Assembly (NCBI RefSeq): GCF_900112755.1 | Contig: NZ_FOMW01000010.1 | Coordinates: 62,001 to 126,000 of the forward strand | Direction of reading: 5' to 3' | DNA length: 64,000 nt | DNA from: Sulfitobacter brevis | GTDB taxonomy: Bacteria; Pseudomonadota; Alphaproteobacteria; Rhodobacterales; Rhodobacteraceae | Notes under the pieces: generated by a model | Told to the model about the DNA's origin: nothing | The model's input: the letters and a program-made list of their open reading frames with translations, nothing else | Database searches by the model: none | In this document: in pieces, positions 16,154 through 24,877 of the stretch | Numbering within the stretch: the stretch's first letter is position 1 | Layout: each line of letters starts with the position of its first letter | Made by a program: the position numbers and the translations under genes

Positions 16154-17902
16154 TCAACCGTCTTCGAACGGATCCCATTCATCTTCCACTTCCGGCAGGG
16201 CTTGGGTGATCGCTTCGGCGGCGATCTGCTCGGGGGTGCGGATGTTAATAATTTTCGCCCCCGGGAAGGTTGCAAGCACTGCCTGCATCAGCGGATGGGC
16301 TTCGGCATCAGCGCGCAGGGCGTTATCATGGGCATCGCGGATTTCGGCGATGGTTTTAGCCGTACTATCGTTGACGATGGTGACGGCCCAGCGGTTGCCA
16401 GTCCAGAGTTGCAGGCGGGCGCCCATGCGTTGGGCAAGATCACGCGGGGCGCTGTCGGTCGGGGTGAATTCGATCCGGCCCGGTTGATAGGCCGCGAGGC
16501 GCAGGGTGGTTTCGACCTCAACCAAAAGCTTCACATCGCGGTTGGTGCGGATCAGTTCGATCACATGCTCGAAGGTCGGAAAGCGTGCGAGAGCGGCGTC
16601 GACATCATGGGCGAGCGCCGTGGTTTGGCCGCTTGCGTTAGGGGCGGAGGCCCGTGGCGCCTGTGATTGTGCCACGGCCTGCGCACCACCGTTCGCTGCC
16701 GCAGCGCCACCACTGCCGCCGCCAGGCAGGGGCGCGGGCGGGGTGGCGTTTTGCAGTTTGCGCACCAGTTCTTCGGGGCTGGGCAGATCGGCGACATGGG
16801 TCAGGCGAATCACGGCCATTTCCGCGGCCATCATCGCATTGGGCGCGCTTGCGACCTCGTCCAGCGCCTTGAGAAGCATTTGCCACAGCCGCGTCAGCAC
16901 CCGCATCGGCAGGGCTTCGGCCATGTGCAGGCCACGGGCGCGTTCCTCGGGCGAGACGGTGGGGTCTTCGGCGGCTTCGGGGGTGATCTTTACCACGCTG
17001 ACCCAATGGGTGATTTCGGCCAGATCGCGCAGCACGGCCATCGGGTCGGCACCGTCAGAATATTGCGCCGAAAGCTCGGTCAGGGCGCTGGCAGCATCGC
17101 CACGCAAGATCATGTCGAAGAGATCGAGCACGCGACCACGATCCGCGAGGCCAAGCATCGCGCGGACCTGCATCGCGGTGGTTTCCCCGGCGCCGTGACT
17201 GATCGCCTGATCAAGCAAGGAGGTGGCGTCGCGGGCAGAGCCTTCGGCGGCGCGGGTGATCAGCGCCAGCGCGTCATCAGCGATTTCAGCGCCTTCAGAC
17301 GCGGCGATCTTTTGCAGCAGGGCAATCATTACGTCGGGTTCAATTCGCCGCAGATCGAAACGTTGGCAGCGCGACAGCACGGTGACCGGCACCTTGCGGA
17401 TTTCGGTCGTCGCCATGATGAATTTGGTATGGGGGGGCGGCTCTTCGAGAGTTTTCAGCAGTGCGTTGAAGGCCGCCGTGGAAAGCATGTGCACTTCGTC
17501 GATGATGAAGATCTTGTAGCGGCCTTCGGCGGGGCGTGTGTTCGCCATCGCGTTCAGGTCGCGGATATTGTCCACGCCGGTGGAGGAGGCGGCGTCAATC
17601 TCCAGCACATCGAAAAACCGGCCCTCGGCGATGCCGATACAGGGTTTGCACTGACCGCAGGGTGTGGTGGTCGGCCCGCCGTTGCCGTCCAGCCCGATGC
17701 AGTTCATGCCCTTTGCGATGATCCGTGCCGTGGTGGTTTTGCCGGTGCCGCGGATGCCTGTCATGATGAAGGCCTGTGCGATGCGGTCCGCCTCGAAGGC
17801 GTTCTTAAGGGTGCGCACCATCGCGTCTTGGCCGACCAGATCGGCAAAGGTTTCGGGCCGGTATTTGCGGGCCAGCACGCGGTAGGCAGTTGTATCGGTC
17901 AT
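16154..17902 (-). CDS. dnaX: DNA polymerase III subunit gamma/tau
   Basis: The clamp-loader ATPase of the replicative polymerase, 582 residues. Domain I-II has Walker A (GIRGTGKTTTARIIAKG, about 49), a zinc module (TPCGQCKPCIG with an upstream Cys), Walker B (FIIDEVHMLSTAAFNALLKT) and the sensor region with the SRC motif (VLSRCQRFDLRRI). After domain III the chain becomes Pro/Gly/Ala-rich (about 400-440, GGGSGGAAAANGGAQ) before a tau-specific C-terminal region. I saw no obvious slippery sequence for gamma production. It heads the dnaX-ybaB-recR operon. Confidence 0.97.
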   Translation of the reverse strand: MTDTTAYRVLARKYRPETFADLVGQDAMVRTLKNAFEADRIAQAFIMTGIRGTGKTTTARIIAKGMNCIGLDGNGGPTTTPCGQCKPCIGIAEGRFFDVLEIDAASSTGVDNIRDLNAMANTRPAEGRYKIFIIDEVHMLSTAAFNALLKTLEEPPPHTKFIMATTEIRKVPVTVLSRCQRFDLRRIEPDVMIALLQKIAASEGAEIADDALALITRAAEGSARDATSLLDQAISHGAGETTAMQVRAMLGLADRGRVLDLFDMILRGDAASALTELSAQYSDGADPMAVLRDLAEITHWVSVVKITPEAAEDPTVSPEERARGLHMAEALPMRVLTRLWQMLLKALDEVASAPNAMMAAEMAVIRLTHVADLPSPEELVRKLQNATPPAPLPGGGSGGAAAANGGAQAVAQSQAPRASAPNASGQTTALAHDVDAALARFPTFEHVIELIRTNRDVKLLVEVETTLRLAAYQPGRIEFTPTDSAPRDLAQRMGARLQLWTGNRWAVTIVNDSTAKTIAEIRDAHDNALRADAEAHPLMQAVLATFPGAKIINIRTPEQIAAEAITQALPEVEDEWDPFEDG

Positions 17903-18025
17903 GGGGTTCCGTTCGCGGATTCGCCTGAGGCCCCAACTTAGGCATTCTGCCCTGCCGCGTCCACCGCAGCAGCGGCGTTAACCCTTGATTTGGGAGATGC
18001 GATCAAAGTTTACGGGCGCCCCTGC

Positions 18026-18388
18026 TCAGAGCATCCACAATATGGCACCGACCGCAACGGAGGCGAAGCTGAAAATAACTGCAAGAGCGCGCATTCGGCC
18101 ATTCGGCTGCGCGTTGGCATTGTGGTCATTCAGCCTGTCGAGTGTTTTTGTCGCGGCATCATGCGCGGCCCAAAAGATATAGATCGCAGCAACCACAAAA
18201 ATGGTCGCGACTGCCTTGGCGGCCCAAGTCGGGTCAAAATCGCCGAACACGGCCTTAAGCCCGATCGCCACGGCCAGCGACGCCATACCTGTGCGCAGCC
18301 AGCCAGCGAAGGTACGCTCGTTGGCGAGGATTGTACGGTCCTCGGCCTAGTTGGTGCGGCTTTCGGCTAGATCATTTTTATCCGTCAT
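18026..18388 (-). pseudogene. DUF202 (YidH-like) membrane protein gene interrupted by an amber codon
   Basis: Read from the ATG at 18388, the gene encodes MTDKNDLAESRTN, then TAG (18347-18349), then continues in the same frame with AEDRTILANERTFAGWLRTG, the diagnostic N-terminal motif of the DUF202 family, and two further hydrophobic segments (LAVAIGLKAVF, AVATIFVVAAIYIFWAA, ALAVIFSFASVAVGAILW). Total length would be 120 residues, normal for the family. No in-frame ATG, GTG or TTG occurs between the stop and an ATG at 18286, which lies past the NERT motif. A single base change, for example TAT to TAG, explains this. A sequencing error cannot be excluded. Confidence 0.8.
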
Positions 18389-18451
18389 TGAACTATTGTG
18401 CGGTCTGCGCGTTGGCATGACAATGTTATTTGACACATCGGGGGAAAGTTC

Positions 18452-19294
18452 ATGCGGCTTCGGGGCATTCGGCGGAGTAACAACGTAGAGGTCCGCCGTG
18501 GCGGCGGTGGCATGGGCGGCAAGGCTGGCGGGCTTGGGGTTGTGGGCGTGCTTGCGGTTATGGCAATCGGCTATTTCACTGGCATTGATGTGACCCCGTT
18601 GCTGACCGGAAGCGGATCGCCGCAAACCCAGCAGAGCACCCCAGTGAGCGAAAGCGATGACCGCGCGACGCAATTTTCCGCTCAGGTTCTTGCGACGACC
18701 GAAGATGTCTGGTCGCAGGTTTTCGAACAGCAATTGGGCGAAACCTATGTGCCGCCAAAGCTGGTTATTTTCTCCAACGTCACCAGCAGCCCCTGTGGCG
18801 GAGCGTCGGGTGCGACAGGGCCGTTTTACTGCCCAGCAGATAGCAAAGCCTATCTCGACACGTCATTTTTCACTATGTTGAGCGAGCGCATGGGCGCCGA
18901 GGGCGACTTCGCCGCCGCCTATGTGATTGCCCATGAGGTTGCGCATCATGTGCAGAACGAAATCGGTGTTCTGCCCAAGGTGAACGCCGCACGGCAGAGC
19001 GCCTCGGAGCGGGAGGCTAATGCGCTGACGGTCCGGCTTGAATTGATGGCCGATTGTTTTGCGGGCATCTGGGGCGCGAATGTGAAGGGGCTGTTGGAAA
19101 AAGGCGACGTTGACGAGGCGCTGAATGCGGCGCGCAAAATCGGTGATGATTACCTGCAAAAACAGGCCGGTCGGGTGCCGAACCCGCATACTTTCACCCA
19201 CGGCACCTCCGAGCAGCGCTCGCGTTGGTTTGCCAAGGGGTTTGACAGCGGCCAGATGGATTCCTGCGATACTTTTGCGACGAATAATCTGTAA
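18452..19294 (+). CDS. YpfJ-type neutral zinc metallopeptidase
   Basis: A 280-residue membrane-anchored zinc protease-like protein. The N-terminus is polar and Gly/Arg-rich (MRLRGIRRSNNVEVRRGGGG), followed by a single hydrophobic segment (LGVVGVLAVMAIGYFTG, about 30-46) and an extracytoplasmic domain. The zinc motif is intact in YVIAHEVAHHVQNEIG (HEVAH, about 165), with a downstream Glu in RLELMADCFAGIWG as third ligand. Function in vivo is not known. It is divergent from the interrupted DUF202 gene. Confidence 0.92.
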   Translation: MRLRGIRRSNNVEVRRGGGGMGGKAGGLGVVGVLAVMAIGYFTGIDVTPLLTGSGSPQTQQSTPVSESDDRATQFSAQVLATTEDVWSQVFEQQLGETYVPPKLVIFSNVTSSPCGGASGATGPFYCPADSKAYLDTSFFTMLSERMGAEGDFAAAYVIAHEVAHHVQNEIGVLPKVNAARQSASEREANALTVRLELMADCFAGIWGANVKGLLEKGDVDEALNAARKIGDDYLQKQAGRVPNPHTFTHGTSEQRSRWFAKGFDSGQMDSCDTFATNNL

Positions 19295-19709
19295 GCGGAT
19301 GGTGTTGAGAGGGCTTTGCCCTTTCGGCAGCATCCTGCGGATGCGCCTGTCGGGTTCTTCCACTTGCACTGCAAACGGGTTTAGGTGAGAGATTGATAAC
19401 GACCCAAGCGGGACCCGTTACGGCTGCTTCCTTCCGGATCTGACCGGGTTGGCGAGGCGCCTGCCCGCACCAACCTCTCAAGGCCCATATAGGACGCTGA
19501 ACTCGCGAGTGCAAGCCTCGGAGGTTCAGGGGAAATGCCAAGCTTGCATGGCCTAAGTGCAGGCGCTTTGGCCGCCGCCGGTTAGGTCTCCGTCAATAGA
19601 TTGTCGCTATACCGCACGCAGCTAGAGCATTGCTTTTGCGGCTCCGATCATGCCAGTGCTATAGGCAGTGCGCCACCAGAGCGGCAGAAATCTGTTGAGG
19701 ACTAGAAAC
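19295..19709. other. Intergenic region around the SRP RNA gene
   Basis: This 415-base gap holds the SRP RNA gene on the minus strand and the nudC promoter. Outside the RNA I see no coding signal. The stretch at 19500-19700 contains only short AT-rich patches. Confidence 0.5.
19385..19483 (-). ncRNA. ffs: 4.5S signal recognition particle RNA
   Basis: The minus strand carries the universal SRP domain IV: GGTCAGATCCGGAAGGAAGC with its AGGAAGCAGCC asymmetric loop, framed by CGCCAACC and GGGTCG strands. The ends pair: GAGAGGTTG (19471-19479 read on the minus strand) with CAATCTCTC (19387-19395) forms the closing helix, with one G-U pair. This gives a compact ~99-nt hairpin, the usual bacterial short form. 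It binds Ffh and targets membrane proteins. Exact ends are estimated from the helix. Confidence 0.95.
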
Positions 19710-20678
19710 ATGCAGCACGCCGAGCAGGTGACATTCGGAGGGTCGGCGCTTGATCGTGCGGGCGAAATACGCAGCAATCCGGACGCAGTAACCGCGGCTT
19801 TGGCCCACCCCGATAGCAAGGCAATCCTGTTTTGGCGTGGCAAGCCGCTGCTTTCAATGGCGCGGCCTGCGGGGCTGGTGCGTCTTGCGATGGATCATCC
19901 GGTGCTACAACAAGCCTCGGCCGATATGATCTTGCTCGGGCGCGAAGACGGTGCCGCACGCTTTGCCTGCGATATTTCCGGTTGGACCCCCGAAGACCTT
20001 GATGGCGCGACGCTCGACAGCTTTCTGGACGCGAGCGAACAGCGCCACCCCTTGTTGGAAGACGACACGGCATTTGCTGAGTTGCGGCGGGTGATGACAT
20101 GGCTCACTCCGCGCGATGCGGAGCTTGCCGCCACCGGCAAAGCCATTCTGGATTGGCATGAAAGTCACGGGTTCTGTGCGCGCTGCGGCGGTAAATCCGA
20201 CGTCGCACAGGCGGGCTGGCAGCGGGTATGTACGGTTTGCAATGCCAGCCATTTCCCCCGCACCGATCCTGTTGTGATCATGTTGATCACGACCGGAAAC
20301 TCGGTGCTTATGGGGCGGTCGCCGTTCTGGCCGGAAGGGATGTTTTCGCTGCTTGCTGGATTCGTCGAGCCGGGCGAGACCTTGGAGGCTGCGGTGCGCC
20401 GCGAGGTTTTTGAAGAAGCGGGCGTGCGGGTCGGGGCGGTTAGTTATTTGGCGAGCCAGCCTTGGCCGTTTCCGGCCTCGCTGATGTTTGGTTGTCGTGG
20501 CGAGGCGCTGAGCACCGAGATCACTATTGACCCCGTCGAGATTGAAGACGCGATGTGGGTCAGCCGTGAAGAGATGATGCAGGTTTTCGCAGGCGAGCAC
20601 CCGCGGATTTTGCCAGCCCGAAAGGGTGCCATTGCACATTTTTTATTAGAGAACTGGCTTGCAGATACGCTTGATTGA
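19710..20678 (+). CDS. nudC: NAD(+) diphosphatase NudC
   Basis: Hydrolyses NADH/NAD to NMN and AMP and can remove NAD caps from RNA. The 322 residues show a variable N-terminal domain, a four-Cys zinc ribbon (CARCGGKSDVAQAGW, then CTVCNASHFPRTDP), the Nudix box (GFVEPGETLEAAVRREVFEE, G5-E7-REVxEE pattern) and the NudC-specific motif SQPWPFPASLM. The ATG at 19710 is preceded by GAGGA at eight bases; an upstream in-frame ATG at 19668 has no such site. Confidence 0.95.
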   Translation: MQHAEQVTFGGSALDRAGEIRSNPDAVTAALAHPDSKAILFWRGKPLLSMARPAGLVRLAMDHPVLQQASADMILLGREDGAARFACDISGWTPEDLDGATLDSFLDASEQRHPLLEDDTAFAELRRVMTWLTPRDAELAATGKAILDWHESHGFCARCGGKSDVAQAGWQRVCTVCNASHFPRTDPVVIMLITTGNSVLMGRSPFWPEGMFSLLAGFVEPGETLEAAVRREVFEEAGVRVGAVSYLASQPWPFPASLMFGCRGEALSTEITIDPVEIEDAMWVSREEMMQVFAGEHPRILPARKGAIAHFLLENWLADTLD

Positions 20679-20741
20679 CGCAACAATATATTAACAACTG
20701 TGCTGGCAGCCTGCGCTAGCGATTAGGCGAGAGGCCCCCGC

Positions 20742-21209
20742 ATGATCTTTTCCACCAAAGAAGATATCGAAGCCCCCATTGGGGCGGTCTTTGCCATGTT
20801 GTGCGACTTTGAAGGTTTTGAGCGGTCTGCCATGCGGCGCGGCGCCGAGGTCCAGCGGGTGGACCGGCTCAGCTCGCCCGGTGTCGGGATGACATGGAAC
20901 GCGGCCTTTAAAATGCGCGGTAAAAAGCGCGAGATGCAGGTCGAGATGGTGACTTTTGACAAACCCAACGAGATGGTGCTGGAAAGCACTTCGCCGGGGC
21001 TAATCGGCCAGATGCGCTTTGATTTGATCGCCCTGTCGCGCAGCCGCACCCGCATCAGTGTCGAGCTTGAGGTCAAGCCTTTGAACCTTTCGGCCCGATT
21101 GTTGGTGCAATCGCTGAAGCTGGGTAAAACCAAGCTAGCGCAAAAGTACAAGCTACGCGTTGCTGAATATGCGAAAACCATGGAAGAGCGTCATGCCAAG
21201 TCTGCTTAA
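20742..21209 (+). CDS. SRPBCC family protein
   Basis: A 155-residue single-domain START/Bet v1-like protein. The pattern is typical: MIFSTKEDIEAPIGAVFAML at the start (first strand and helix), a central beta sheet (MTWNAAFKMRGKKREMQVEM) and a long C-terminal helix (LARLLVQSLKLG-like, ending KYKLRVAEYAKTMEE). Such proteins bind a hydrophobic ligand; the ligand is not predictable. GAGAGG precedes the ATG, and nudC ends 63 bases upstream on the same strand. Confidence 0.85.
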   Translation: MIFSTKEDIEAPIGAVFAMLCDFEGFERSAMRRGAEVQRVDRLSSPGVGMTWNAAFKMRGKKREMQVEMVTFDKPNEMVLESTSPGLIGQMRFDLIALSRSRTRISVELEVKPLNLSARLLVQSLKLGKTKLAQKYKLRVAEYAKTMEERHAKSA

Positions 21210-21250
21210 AGGCGCAGCCTTAAGCTGAAAAAGGCACGGCCCCGGTCCCG

Positions 21251-22093
21251 CTAGCCCCGGCCCGCGCTGGCCGGATAGACCCCGAGAATTTCCAGCATAT
21301 TGGTGAAATACCCCAACTCCTCAAGCGCGCGGGCAACAGGCGGGTCTTCGGGGTGGCCTTCGATATCGGCGTAAAACTGGGTCGCGGTGAACGACCCGCC
21401 CACCATATAGCTTTCAAGCTTGGTCATGTTGACGCCGTTGGTCGCGAAACCGCCCATCGCTTTGTAGAGCGCGGCAGGGATGTTGCGCACTTCAAAGACG
21501 AAAGTTGTCAGCATCTTGCCACCGCGCCGCGCCAGATCAATTTCTGGCGACATCAGCAAAAAGCGGGTGGTGTTGTGATCCATATCCTCGATATCGCGCG
21601 CCAGCACCTCCAGCCCGTGGATATCGGCGGCAACCTCACTGGCCAGCACGCCTTCGCGAGACCCCTCAGCCTCGGCCAGCTCGGCAGCCGCACCTGCACT
21701 ATCGGCAGCAGCCTCCGAGGTGATGCCATGCGCATCGAGAAAGCTGCGCGCCTGCGGCAGCAGTACCAGATGGGCGCGGACGTGTTTGACGTCGCTCAGC
21801 GCCACACCGGGGCGGGCCATCAGCGCAATGCGGACCCGGACAAAGGCTTCGCCAATGATGTGCAGTCCGCTTTCGGGCAGCAAACGGTGGATATCGGCTA
21901 CACGGCCGTAGGTGGTGTTTTCGACGGGCAGCATCGCCAGATCGGCGCGGCCTTCACGTACGGCGCGGAACACGCCTTCGAACGTGGTGCAGGGCACGGG
22001 GATCGCATCGGGGGATGCCTGCATGCAGGCCTCGTGGCTATAGGCGCCAAGCGCGCCCTGAAAGGCAATGCGCGGGGTGTTTTGTGCTGGCAT
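21251..22093 (-). CDS. pheA: Prephenate dehydratase
   Basis: Converts prephenate to phenylpyruvate in phenylalanine synthesis. The 280-residue chain is monofunctional: there is no chorismate mutase domain. The catalytic PDT domain spans about 8-185 (IAFQGALGAYSHEACMQA, the MLPVENTTYGRVADIH motif, and the substrate-binding NTTRFLLM). An ACT regulatory domain follows (TTFVFEVRNIPAALYKAMGG, then LESYMVGGSFTATQFYADIE) and should bind phenylalanine as feedback inhibitor. It is divergent from cycM. Confidence 0.96.
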   Translation of the reverse strand: MPAQNTPRIAFQGALGAYSHEACMQASPDAIPVPCTTFEGVFRAVREGRADLAMLPVENTTYGRVADIHRLLPESGLHIIGEAFVRVRIALMARPGVALSDVKHVRAHLVLLPQARSFLDAHGITSEAAADSAGAAAELAEAEGSREGVLASEVAADIHGLEVLARDIEDMDHNTTRFLLMSPEIDLARRGGKMLTTFVFEVRNIPAALYKAMGGFATNGVNMTKLESYMVGGSFTATQFYADIEGHPEDPPVARALEELGYFTNMLEILGVYPASAGRG

Positions 22094-22237
22094 GGGCGCG
22101 GTCCTTCAAGCTGCGGGGCAGGGCAGGGCAATTGGTCGCGGTAACTACACCTTGCCTGCGCGGAGGGAAAGCAATAGATACGCCGCTGACACCGCTCGAT
22201 TATCAAGCCCAGATTACCAAACAATGGACCATGCCCC

Positions 22238-22741
22238 ATGTTCGACACGATGACCGTCACCAAAGTTGCCGCCGGCCTTTTCGGAGCCTGGCTTATCCTT
22301 CTTCTGGGCAAATGGGCCGGAGAAGAGCTGTACGCTGCCGAAGCCCACGGCGAACCATCCTATGTGATTGAAGTCGCAGATGCAGGTGGTGACGCAGGTG
22401 GAGAAGAGGTCGATTTTGCAGCGATCCTTGCTAGCGCAGACGTTGAGAGCGGCGCAAAGATCTTCAAGAAATGCTCGGCCTGCCACAAAGCGGTTGAAGG
22501 CGAAAATGCTGTTGGCCCTTACCTTTATGGTGTGGTTGGCCGCCCCGCCGACAGCGCCGATGGCTTTGGCTATTCCGGTGCGTTGGAAAAAGTGGTCGAC
22601 GTCTGGACGCCTGAGCACCTGAACGGCTTCCTCGCCAGCCCCAAAGGCTATGCACCGGGCACGTCGATGGGTTTCGCCGGTTTGAAAAAGGTCGAAGACC
22701 GTGCCGACGTCATTGCCTATCTCGACAGCCTCGACGGCTGA
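22238..22741 (+). CDS. Membrane-anchored cytochrome c (CycM-like c552)
   Basis: A 167-residue class I cytochrome c tethered by an uncleaved N-terminal helix (VAAGLFGAWLILLLGKWAG, about 8-26), then a charged Gly/Glu linker, then the haem domain. The haem-binding motif is CSACH (about residue 82), and the Met ligand is in GTSMGFAGLKK (about 146). It lies on the periplasmic face and likely carries electrons from the bc1 complex to a cytochrome oxidase, as CycM does in Bradyrhizobium and Paracoccus. A strong terminator follows. Confidence 0.93.
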   Translation: MFDTMTVTKVAAGLFGAWLILLLGKWAGEELYAAEAHGEPSYVIEVADAGGDAGGEEVDFAAILASADVESGAKIFKKCSACHKAVEGENAVGPYLYGVVGRPADSADGFGYSGALEKVVDVWTPEHLNGFLASPKGYAPGTSMGFAGLKKVEDRADVIAYLDSLDG

Positions 22742-22760
22742 TCCGAATAGAATTTATGGA

Positions 22761-22788
22761 AAAGGCCGCGCATGTCGCGGCCTTTTTT
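22761..22788 (+). terminator. Intrinsic terminator of the cytochrome c gene
   Basis: A perfect 10-bp stem, AAAGGCCGCG (22761-22770) and CGCGGCCTTT (22776-22785), with loop CATGT and a T6 run, starts 19 bases after the stop codon. The stem core and loop recur at 50266-50288 in the other orientation. Confidence 0.9.
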
Positions 22789-22915
22789 CGTATCCGCCCC
22801 CTGCGCCGTGGGCGGATCGCCTCCAGATAACATATTCGCAACTTGTATCTTGGCCCCCAGCACCATTAGCCTAGATTTCGACGCAGTGCGTATTGCGAAC
22901 CTAAGGATGTGCCTG

Positions 22916-24868
22916 ATGACAAGTGCCCAGAGCCGGACCCAGACCCAGACCCGTACCGCCACCCGTGCCAAGCCGCCGTTCGGGGCGCTTCATCTAGGGG
23001 CGCTGATCGTGGCGGGAACCGCGCTGGTTTGGGGCGCTGCCGCCCTTGCGCAAGACGAGAAGATCGTCAAAAGCCACGGCTACTCGTTCTATGGCAATCT
23101 GACCTATCCCGCGGATTACACCCATTTCGATTACGTGAACCCCGATGCCCCAAAGGGCGGCGAGATTTCCTTTTCCGCGCTGGGCACCTTTGATTCGATG
23201 AACCCCTACAGCCGTAAGGGCCGTGGCGGGGCGCTGTCCTATATGATGTACGAAAGCTTGCTCGGTGAAGGCACCGGCAACGAATCTGCCCCTGCGGATG
23301 TCTATGGCGAGCAGTATTGCCTGCTTTGCGAAAGCCTCGAATACCCCGAGAGCAAGGCGTGGGTGATCTTTCACATGCGCAAGGACGCCAAGTTCTCGAC
23401 CGGCGATCCCGTGACCGCGCATGACATTGAGTTCAGCCATAATTTGCTGCTGGATCAGGGTCTGCAATCCTATGCCGATGCGGTGCGCAAGCGCATCCCC
23501 AAGGTCGAAGTGATCGACGATTACACCATCAAGTTCTACTTTGCCGAAGACATCTCGCGCCGCAGCCTGATTGATCAGGTCGGTGGTGTGCCTGCGTGGT
23601 CGAAAAAGTGGTTTGATGAAACCGGCGCGCGGTTGGATGAAAGCCGCCTGACGACCTCGCCCGGTTCTGGCCCTTATGTGGTGGACAAGGTCGATGTGAA
23701 TCGCCGCATCACCTATAAACGCAACCCTGAATATTGGGGCAATGACCTGCCGTTCAATGTGGGCCGCAACAACTTCGACACCATACGCGTTGAATATTTC
23801 GGTGACGATACGGCCGCATTCGAGTCGTTCAAGGCGGGGGAATACACCTTCCGGTCTGAGGGAGATTCGCGGCAATGGGCGACGGGCTATGACTTCCCCA
23901 AGGTCGACGAGGGCTATGTTGTAAAAGAGGAAATCGCTGACGGTGCACCGCCGACGGCCAGCGGGATCGTGTTCAACCTTGCGTCCGAGCCGTTCAAAGA
24001 CGTGCGGGTGCGCCAAGCTGTGGCGCTGGCGTTCAACTTTGAATGGACTAACGAGTCGCTGCAATACGGGCTTTTCGCGCCGCGTGCTTCTTTCAGTCAG
24101 GACACGCCGCTGATGGCCAAAGGCGCGCCTGAGGGGGCCGAACTGACGTTCCTGCAAGAGCTCGGTGATCTGGTGCCGCCTGAGATGATGAGTGAAGAGG
24201 CGGTCGTGCCCCATACCTCCGATGCGTCGCGTCTACAGGACCGCCGCAATCTGCGCCGCGCAATGGGGCTGTTGGATGAAGCGGGCTATGCCGTGGGCGA
24301 CACCGGCAAGCGCGTCGGGCCGGATGGCAAACCGCTGCGGCTGACCTTTTTGCTGAACTCGTCCGGCTCGCCAACCCTGCGGGCGGTGGTTGAAAACATC
24401 ATGGCGAATGTGGATGCGATGGGCATCGAAGCTGTGCTCGAAAACGTTGATAGCGCGCAATATACCTCGCGTGAACGCGACCGCGATTACGACATGGTGT
24501 TTGATTCCTATCCGTCGCTCTTGGGCACCGGCACCGGCCTTGCCCAGCGTTTCGGCTCCGAGGCGGCGACCTATTCGCTTTTCAACCCTGCTGGCCTTGC
24601 CAGCCCGCTGGTCGATGCGATCATCGAAAAGTCGCTCGCCGCCCAAACGCAGGAGGAGGAAGACGCCTCCATCATGGCGCTGGACCGCGCGCTACGGCAC
24701 GAGTTTTTCATGATCCCCGTCTGGTACAAGCCGACTTTCTGGGTCGCCTACTATGACCAGTACGAACACCCCAAGGAGCAACCTGCCTATGCGCTGGGGT
24801 ATCTCGATTTCTGGTGGTACAATGCCGAAAAAGCAGAAAAATTGCGTGCCGCTGGCGCGCTGCGGTAG
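22916..24868 (+). CDS. yejA: Peptide ABC transporter substrate-binding protein, YejA-like
   Basis: A 650-residue family 5 solute-binding protein. The precursor has a long positively charged N-region (rich in Thr, Gln, Arg) before the hydrophobic core LGALIVAGTALVWGAAALAQ, with cleavage after ALA at about residue 44. The mature protein starts DEKIVKSHGYSFYGNLTYP and has the binding-protein signature GTFDSMNPYSRKGRGGAL typical of YejA. The YejABEF system imports oligopeptides (and microcin C in E. coli). The ATG at 22916 is used because AAGG lies at nine bases; the ATG at 22907 abuts it too closely. Confidence 0.95.
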   Translation: MTSAQSRTQTQTRTATRAKPPFGALHLGALIVAGTALVWGAAALAQDEKIVKSHGYSFYGNLTYPADYTHFDYVNPDAPKGGEISFSALGTFDSMNPYSRKGRGGALSYMMYESLLGEGTGNESAPADVYGEQYCLLCESLEYPESKAWVIFHMRKDAKFSTGDPVTAHDIEFSHNLLLDQGLQSYADAVRKRIPKVEVIDDYTIKFYFAEDISRRSLIDQVGGVPAWSKKWFDETGARLDESRLTTSPGSGPYVVDKVDVNRRITYKRNPEYWGNDLPFNVGRNNFDTIRVEYFGDDTAAFESFKAGEYTFRSEGDSRQWATGYDFPKVDEGYVVKEEIADGAPPTASGIVFNLASEPFKDVRVRQAVALAFNFEWTNESLQYGLFAPRASFSQDTPLMAKGAPEGAELTFLQELGDLVPPEMMSEEAVVPHTSDASRLQDRRNLRRAMGLLDEAGYAVGDTGKRVGPDGKPLRLTFLLNSSGSPTLRAVVENIMANVDAMGIEAVLENVDSAQYTSRERDRDYDMVFDSYPSLLGTGTGLAQRFGSEAATYSLFNPAGLASPLVDAIIEKSLAAQTQEEEDASIMALDRALRHEFFMIPVWYKPTFWVAYYDQYEHPKEQPAYALGYLDFWWYNAEKAEKLRAAGALR

Positions 24869-24877
24869 ATCGGAAAC

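Noticed and set aside
16667-17941. A 424-codon open frame on the plus strand opposite dnaX
   Set aside because: It is antisense to a clear dnaX gene, has no recognisable motif, and reflects the GC-rich codon use of the opposite strand.
22994-24214. A 406-codon minus-strand frame opposite yejA
   Set aside because: Same reason: a His/Arg-rich mirror frame of a well-supported gene.
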